Below, in pieces: positions 31,101 to 37,147 of a DNA stretch of 37,147 nt (the first letter of the stretch is position 1; each line of letters opens with the position of its first letter). The stretch lies in assembly GCA_003331545.1 (NCBI GenBank), contig QOPC01000006.1, positions 1 through 37,147 on the forward strand, written 5' to 3'. The notes below the pieces were generated by a model. It was not told where the DNA came from, made no database searches, and was given only the letters and a program-made list of their open reading frames with translations. The stretch comes from SAR86 cluster bacterium (GTDB taxonomy: Bacteria; Pseudomonadota; Gammaproteobacteria; Magnimaribacterales; D2472). Both the position numbers and the translations under genes were made by a program.

Positions 31101-32575
31101 ATCGAGCCAGTTCCCTCGAGCCCATCCAAGGCGAGAGGCTTAATTACTGAGACCCTTTCTTCGTTAAAAAGCGAGAAAAGCTTAGAGGACTTAATAAGGT
31201 CGGAATGTGGTATTTTTTTGATGCCGGGGCCCTCAAAAGTATCAAGTGTTGACTCTAGATATATAGCGGATTTTTTTAACCAATCTCTGTAAGGCTTATT
31301 TTTTTTCAGTTTGTCATCAATAATTTTTTGATCAAGAATTTGACCTGATTCAGTATTAACAGCAAAAATTCCACCTGGACTAAGTCGTCCTTTTTGCAAA
31401 ATTTCATCGTCATTCACTGGATAAATTCCAGTCTCTGAAGCTACTGTGATCATTCCATTTTTGAGAACCTGGTACCGAGAAGGTCTGAGCCCGTTTCTAT
31501 CTAGAACGCATATTGCCCATTCTCCATCAGACATTACAATTCCTGCAGGACCATCCCATGCCTCCATGTGCATAGAATTATATTCATGAAAAGCTCTAAC
31601 CTCTGGATCCATTGTATGAATATTTTGCCAAGCAGGTGGCAAAACCATCCTTATAGCTCTGAAGAAGTTAATCCCACCTTTTACAAGCAATTCAATCATA
31701 TTGTCCAAGGCAGAAGAATCTGAGCCTGTTTCATTTACCAACGACTTAAATTCACCAATCCCTGGAATAAGAGGAGTTGAAAATTTTGATGCTCGTGCTT
31801 TAACCCAATTTCTATTTCCTCTGATTGCATTGATCTCTCCATTATGAGCGAGCAATCTAAAAGGTTGAGCTAAATGCCATCTTGGCTGTGTATTCGTTGA
31901 GAATCTCTGATGAAAAAGACAGATTTTTGCAGTAAATGTTTTTTTTGCTATGTCGGAGTAAAACTTACTGATTGCAACAGGCAACATCAAACCTTTGTAA
32001 ACAATCGTCTGACTTGACATGCTGCAAATGTATAACTTTTCTTCATCACTGTATATTTCTTCAATCTTTTTTCTGGCTTGCAAGAGACATGATTCAAATC
32101 TTTCTTTATTAAAATCTCGTGAAATGGGAGCTATAAAAATCTGATTGATTTTTGGAAGTGACTCCAATGCAATCTTACCTAATACAGATTCATTCGTAGG
32201 AACTTTTCTAATACAAACAAACGATAAGCTCTCAGTCTTGAGAATTGAATTAATCTTTGCAATATCCTTTTTTAGAGAATGAGAGGAAAATATTTGAGCT
32301 ACTCCAAATAATTCAGGCAGCTCAATACTGAATTCTTTTTTAACTCTTTTTTGAAAAAATTTTCGATTTAAATCAAACAAAAGGCCGCATCCATCGCCTG
32401 TTTTTCCATCTGACCCTATTGCACCTCGATGCGTCATGCTTGAAAGACCTGCAATAGATCTAATAACTACATCCCTTTTTAGCACACCATTTCGATTAAC
32501 AATAAGACCGAAACCACAATTATCTTTAGCTTGAGATTCACAGTATAGCGAAGATGTCTTAATTTGTTGTGGCAT
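28127..32575 (-). CDS. gltB: Glutamate synthase (NADPH) large subunit
   Basis: 1482 aa; short propeptide before Cys20-GFG (DNCGFGLIVNRNG), MTHRGAIGSDGKTGDGCGLLF, FMN-domain SLGALSPDAHETLAEAMN, Fe-S cysteines CKYLRICHLNNCATGVATQ, C-terminal GXXGXXXG repeats. Confidence 0.98.
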   Translation of the reverse strand: MPQQIKTSSLYCESQAKDNCGFGLIVNRNGVLKRDVVIRSIAGLSSMTHRGAIGSDGKTGDGCGLLFDLNRKFFQKRVKKEFSIELPELFGVAQIFSSHSLKKDIAKINSILKTESLSFVCIRKVPTNESVLGKIALESLPKINQIFIAPISRDFNKERFESCLLQARKKIEEIYSDEEKLYICSMSSQTIVYKGLMLPVAISKFYSDIAKKTFTAKICLFHQRFSTNTQPRWHLAQPFRLLAHNGEINAIRGNRNWVKARASKFSTPLIPGIGEFKSLVNETGSDSSALDNMIELLVKGGINFFRAIRMVLPPAWQNIHTMDPEVRAFHEYNSMHMEAWDGPAGIVMSDGEWAICVLDRNGLRPSRYQVLKNGMITVASETGIYPVNDDEILQKGRLSPGGIFAVNTESGQILDQKIIDDKLKKNKPYRDWLKKSAIYLESTLDTFEGPGIKKIPHSDLIKSSKLFSLFNEERVSVIKPLALDGLEGTGSMGDDTALAMLSSMPRSIYDYFRQQFAQVTNPPIDSLRETSVMSLEACFGPELNIFEETKEHAKRIVSTSPVLSHKKLSTLLKNTHFSTKTFDLDYSPKSNLKDALNALTLKVVSAVQKGEVIIHLNENLPENNKLSINGLLAVGCIHQELIRLGLRSNANLIISSATARDTHQIACLLSFGATAVYPWLAFQTILDLTSRKELKGSPTANCAKYRKGINKGLLKIISKIGISTISSYRGSQLHEIVGLSSDIVNLSFTNTVSRVGGKTFEDLDSEMRALDKYANSNVSEIGLGGLLKFVHGGEYHAYNPEVVKKLQEAVKTGSKVAYQEYADLVNHRPPAMLRDLLEVKYPKKAKKVKPIKIDQLLKKFDSAGMSLGALSPDAHETLAEAMNSMGARSNSGEGGEAKERYGTSKMSKIKQVASGRFGVTPEYLVNAEVLQIKIAQGAKPGEGGQLPGGKVNPLIAKLRYSTPGITLISPPPHHDIYSIEDLAQLIFDLKQVNSKALVSVKLVSEPGVGTIAAGVAKAYADLITISGHDGGTGASPLSSIRYAGSPWELGLSEAHQALRASNLRHKVRLQADGGLKTGLDVVKAAILGAESFGFGTGPMIAMGCKYLRICHLNNCATGVATQRRDIIDHHYVGEKERVINYFTFIANEVQEILLKLGVPDLESIIGQTHYLNDITQISPATKNIDLSPILYTDKKSNAPHFCNTQSNDPWDKANLNRRILQDLKSSVSGSYKAEFTYNISNCDRSVGAQVSGLIASLHGEKGVKQKQDLNFVGSAGQSFGAWNAAGLNLTLEGDANDYVGKGMNGGKIVIASTAEYASQDSPSVLAGNTALYGATGGELYIGGCVGERFAVRNSGASAVIEGAGDHCCEYMTGGHVTVLGNVGSNFGAGMTGGFAYVLDTKRRFFDQCNRSLVNLDRIVSEEMESHRKFLKQIIARHIKETNSERAKLILDEFDRYAPSFWLVSPTALNIQDLLKATTANAA

Positions 32576-32577
32576 AA

Positions 32578-34311
<1,734 letters not shown>

Positions 34312-35343
34312 ATGAATAGTTCTAAGTTTTTGAAGGCACTTAACCTTCAATCAAATACAACTCCACCGGTATGGTTTATGCGTCAAGCAGGAAGATATCT
34401 TCCTGAGTATCAAGAAATTAGAAAAAATTACACTAATTTTCTTGATATGTGTAAGCAGCCTGAGACCTGTGCAGAACTCGCATTACAACCAATTGATCGC
34501 TATGGTTTGGATGCTTCTATTCTCTTCTCAGATATTTTAACGATACCCGATGCCTTTAATCTTGGACTTGCATTTCACGAAGGAGAAGGGCCGAAATTTA
34601 GTAATCCAATTTCATCTGCTGAAGATATTAATCATTTAGATGCTTTTGATGTCAATACCCTTGACTATGTATTTAAAGCAGTTGAAGAAACTAAGAAGTT
34701 GTTACCAAAAGATTTACCTCTCATAGGTTTTTGTGGCAGTCCGTGGACCTTGGCAGCTTATTCAATTGAAGGCGGAGGATCGAAAGATTTTTATAAAACA
34801 AAAAGTTTTATGAAACATCATCCAGCAGAGCTTCAAAAATTTTTAGAAATTCTTAGCAATGCTTGTTATGAATATTTAAGACAACAAGTTTTGAGTGGTG
34901 TAAATGCGATCCAGATTTTTGATTCATGGGCAGATCTATTATCAGAGACAGATTTAGAAATATATTCATTGCAATACTCAAAAATGCTAACCCAGTTATT
35001 AAAAACTGATCCTGTCACTTCAAATATTCCAATTATTTTATTTGAAAAAGCGCCCAATAAAAAAATTATTGATTTTGCTTATGAAGATTTATCTTGCATT
35101 AGTCTGCATTGGCAAGAAGACATCTTAACCATCTCAAATGAGCTCAGTGGTAGATTTGCTATTCAAGGAAATCTCAATCCCAAGGTATTGCTTGAAACTG
35201 ATCAATCAATCTATGAGGAAGTTAAGAAAATTTGTACAATCATGAAAGAATATCCTGGATATATTTTTAATCTTGGCCATGGCATTACTCCAGACATAGA
35301 TCCAGAAAAAGTAAAAATAATGATTGATGCTATCAGGGAATAG
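34312..35343 (+). CDS. hemE: Uroporphyrinogen decarboxylase
   Basis: TTPPVWFMRQAGRYLPEYQEIRKNYTNFLDMCKQPETCAELALQPIDRYGLDASILFSDILTIPDA, GFCGSPWTLAAYSIEGGGSKDF, FNLGHGITPDIDPEKV; ATG abuts the gltD stop. Confidence 0.98.
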   Translation: MNSSKFLKALNLQSNTTPPVWFMRQAGRYLPEYQEIRKNYTNFLDMCKQPETCAELALQPIDRYGLDASILFSDILTIPDAFNLGLAFHEGEGPKFSNPISSAEDINHLDAFDVNTLDYVFKAVEETKKLLPKDLPLIGFCGSPWTLAAYSIEGGGSKDFYKTKSFMKHHPAELQKFLEILSNACYEYLRQQVLSGVNAIQIFDSWADLLSETDLEIYSLQYSKMLTQLLKTDPVTSNIPIILFEKAPNKKIIDFAYEDLSCISLHWQEDILTISNELSGRFAIQGNLNPKVLLETDQSIYEEVKKICTIMKEYPGYIFNLGHGITPDIDPEKVKIMIDAIRE

Positions 35344-35403
35344 CATCTAATAATCCACTTAATCAATTTTTAAAAAAAAAATTTTATTCATTATTCATTT
35401 GGT

Positions 35404-35841
35404 ATGATTAAAACTATGAATACAGAATCTAAACTATCAAAAAGTCTTCATTGGACTACTATTGCAAGCGAAAAATTACTTTTAGCAATTATCGGTATAG
35501 CAACTTGCATCGCCTCAGCTTTATATATCTTTGATATGGTTTTAGCTCAAGCTGTCACTCTACCTGACTTATTTATGTTATTTATTTATGCAGAAATCAT
35601 TGGCATGGTTGGAGCCTTCTATAGCACCAATAGAATTCCAGTGACGCTTCCAATTATCATTGCTATTACCGCTTTATGCAGACTGATTGTCATGCAAAGC
35701 AAAGAAATGGATGCACTGGTGGTGCTTGGGGAAGCCGGAGCCATATTGATATTATCTCTTGCTGCAATCATTATGAGTTTCAAGGATAAAGTTAGCCTAG
35801 AAAAAATTAAAGGTTTAAGAGATTCTATTTCATCAGATTAG
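35404..35841 (+). CDS. PsiE-like (phosphate-starvation-inducible) integral membrane protein
   Basis: Four predicted TM segments; DLFMLFIYAEIIGMVGAFYSTNRIPVTLPIIIAITALCRLIVMQSKE resembles the PsiE family. Start may be the internal ATG at 35419. Confidence 0.72.
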   Translation: MIKTMNTESKLSKSLHWTTIASEKLLLAIIGIATCIASALYIFDMVLAQAVTLPDLFMLFIYAEIIGMVGAFYSTNRIPVTLPIIIAITALCRLIVMQSKEMDALVVLGEAGAILILSLAAIIMSFKDKVSLEKIKGLRDSISSD

Positions 35842-35891
35842 TTATCTCCTCCCCTTGCATGAATTTCTTGTAGCAAGATAGTTGAAGATTT

Positions 35892-36182
35892 ATGGAACCG
35901 TATAGCTTTAATCAAAGAGTTAAAAATTTATACAAATCATATTTTGCCAATAACAAAAATGTGCACATTGAATTGGATGCAGATCAGATAGATATCAATT
36001 TAATAGAAGATAATAATTTTGATTCTGCTTCCCTGCAGCTAAAAAAACTTGAGAGTTGTTTTCAAATAAATTTTTGGGATGGCTATTCTCAATCAGAAGT
36101 GGTGGAGGTATTTACGGAAAGAGATGCTGCAAAAACTCTAAAACGTTTTATGAAGAAACTACTTAAGATTCTCAATCGTTAA
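35892..36182 (+). CDS. Hypothetical protein (96 aa)
   Basis: Open frame in a coding-dense, co-directional context, followed without gap by another small ORF; no family recognised. Confidence 0.6.
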   Translation: MEPYSFNQRVKNLYKSYFANNKNVHIELDADQIDINLIEDNNFDSASLQLKKLESCFQINFWDGYSQSEVVEVFTERDAAKTLKRFMKKLLKILNR

Positions 36183-36359
36183 ATGAAAAACTTAATCAAG
36201 CAAACGTTTAAGAAAATATTTAAAGATTCTCCCGGTAAGCTTTCTACCAAAGCTTTAGAGAGAGCAAGTAAAATACAAAAACCTAGGGCAGGCACGCCCC
36301 ATGACTGGGAAGATTACGAAAGATATCTTGAGGAATACAAAAAAGAATCTAATGACTAA
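36183..36359 (+). CDS. Hypothetical small protein (58 aa), below the ORF-track length cut-off
   Basis: Own translation: MKNLIKQTFKKIFKDSPGKLSTKALERASKIQKPRAGTPHDWEDYERYLEEYKKESND*. ATG directly abuts the TAA of the upstream ORF; fills the gap exactly up to the convergent CIA30 gene. Confidence 0.55.
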   Translation: MKNLIKQTFKKIFKDSPGKLSTKALERASKIQKPRAGTPHDWEDYERYLEEYKKESND

Positions 36360-36360
36360 G

Positions 36361-36885
36361 TTATTTAGAAATTAAGCTAATATCCTTGATAGCTAGATCA
36401 ACATTAAAATCTTTTCCATAGCCAGCAATACTAATATCTCTTATATTTTTTGCCTTCATCGAAGCGGTTGAAATGCCTGAACTCCGCTTTAAGTCTTTAA
36501 AGAAAATTTCATACTCTTGCCACTCATCGTTGACATCAAAGCCTTTGCTAAAATAAGACCAAGGTGGCATTTTAATGCCCTTTAGGGTGACATGAATTTC
36601 ATAAGTCTCGTTATTGCCTTTAGCTTTAAACTTAATTCCATGGAAATTATTGCTACTAATATCAATTCTATTTGAAAGCCTTACAAAGCCTCCATTATTA
36701 TCCGTTGATACATTTCCTTTCATAAAAAAAACACCTTCGGAATGGCTGATGCTTAGATTAGAGACGCCGCCCATCACTTGATCTGTAATAGGCCGCCATG
36801 CTGATGGATCATTTAATGGCTGAGTAAAAGTATTCATTGAAATAAATATTAAGAAAAAAGTTGAGTATTTGATAATAAGTTTCAT
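36361..36885 (-). CDS. CIA30-family (NADH:ubiquinone oxidoreductase intermediate-associated protein 30-like) exported protein
   Basis: Signal peptide MKLIIKYSTFFLIFISMNTFTQ; WRPITDQVMGGVSNLSISHSEGVFFMKGNVSTDNNGGFVRLSNR...GIKFKAKGNNETYEIHV. Confidence 0.85.
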   Translation of the reverse strand: MKLIIKYSTFFLIFISMNTFTQPLNDPSAWRPITDQVMGGVSNLSISHSEGVFFMKGNVSTDNNGGFVRLSNRIDISSNNFHGIKFKAKGNNETYEIHVTLKGIKMPPWSYFSKGFDVNDEWQEYEIFFKDLKRSSGISTASMKAKNIRDISIAGYGKDFNVDLAIKDISLISK

Positions 36886-36892
36886 AAAAAAT

Positions 36893-37147
36893 TTATAGTG
36901 GTCCCGTAAAATTAATGCCTGCCTTCCTTAACCTAGCTATTAATGGATTCCCCAACCCTGATGCACATGTTAACACGCCCCCATACTCAGAACCGCCGGG
37001 CAAATTATCGATTTCTTCAATCAAACACAAAGCACATTCAGAAACTAATTTTGACGTAACTTTATAGCCTGGATCACCCTTTCCATTCATATTAAATACT
37101 GATTTGATACCATCTTCTGTTTCAACAATGAATTTACAATCAAACCA
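36893..37147 (-). CDS. Saccharopine dehydrogenase-like / trans-acting enoyl reductase-like protein, C-terminal part (partial)
   Basis: The frame is open to the window edge, upstream of the track's Met: WFDCKFIVETEDGIKSVFNMNGKGDPGYKVTSKLVSECALCLIEE...GGVLTCASGLGNPLIARLRKAGINFTGPL; the C-terminal pattern matches this family. Confidence 0.75.
   Translation of the reverse strand, partial: WFDCKFIVETEDGIKSVFNMNGKGDPGYKVTSKLVSECALCLIEEIDNLPGGSEYGGVLTCASGLGNPLIARLRKAGINFTGPL

Noticed and set aside
35344-35403. A-rich/T-rich stretch after hemE (TTTTTAAAAAAAAAATTTTATT) as an intrinsic terminator
   Set aside because: Pure A/T complementarity with no GC stem; not distinguishable from background in this AT-rich sequence.
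36893-37090. Treating the 65-aa ORF as a complete small protein
   Set aside because: The frame is open upstream of that Met to the window edge and the sequence is the C-terminus of a saccharopine dehydrogenase-like protein, so it is a truncated larger gene.

Overview
AT-rich bacterial chromosome segment with the look of a streamlined marine gammaproteobacterium (SAR86-like is an inference from gene content and order, not shown). Coding is dense, and most genes are housekeeping: tandem acyl-CoA dehydrogenases, nth, glyA-nrdR-ribD-ribBA-ribH-nusB, a minus-strand waaA-PII-miaA-hflK-hflC-purA-DUF3604 run, a small LPS/glycan locus (LpxL-like acyltransferase, two methyltransferases, a QW-motif alpha/alpha-toroid protein, GT4) next to ilvE, phosphomannomutase-slmA, PBP1A, aroK-aroB, gltB, gltD-hemE, a PsiE-like gene and a CIA30 gene. 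A TonB-dependent receptor and a saccharopine-dehydrogenase-like gene are cut by the window edges. I saw no rRNA, tRNA, CRISPR array, IS element or prophage. The most unusual points are: (1) gltB and gltD are divergent (head-to-head), and GltD has an N-terminal extension of about 90-105 aa resembling the arm-binding/N-terminal domain of tyrosine recombinases; (2) a compact GT4-methyltransferase-toroid operon lies beside ilvE where I would expect LPS core heptosyltransferases; (3) an exported DUF3604 protein is appended to the hflKC-purA operon; (4) paired acyl-CoA dehydrogenases have divergent C-terminal active-site segments, and the second gene's Shine-Dalgarno is embedded in the first; (5) Nth has a non-canonical cysteine loop; (6) several genes normally present in otherwise conserved clusters are missing.
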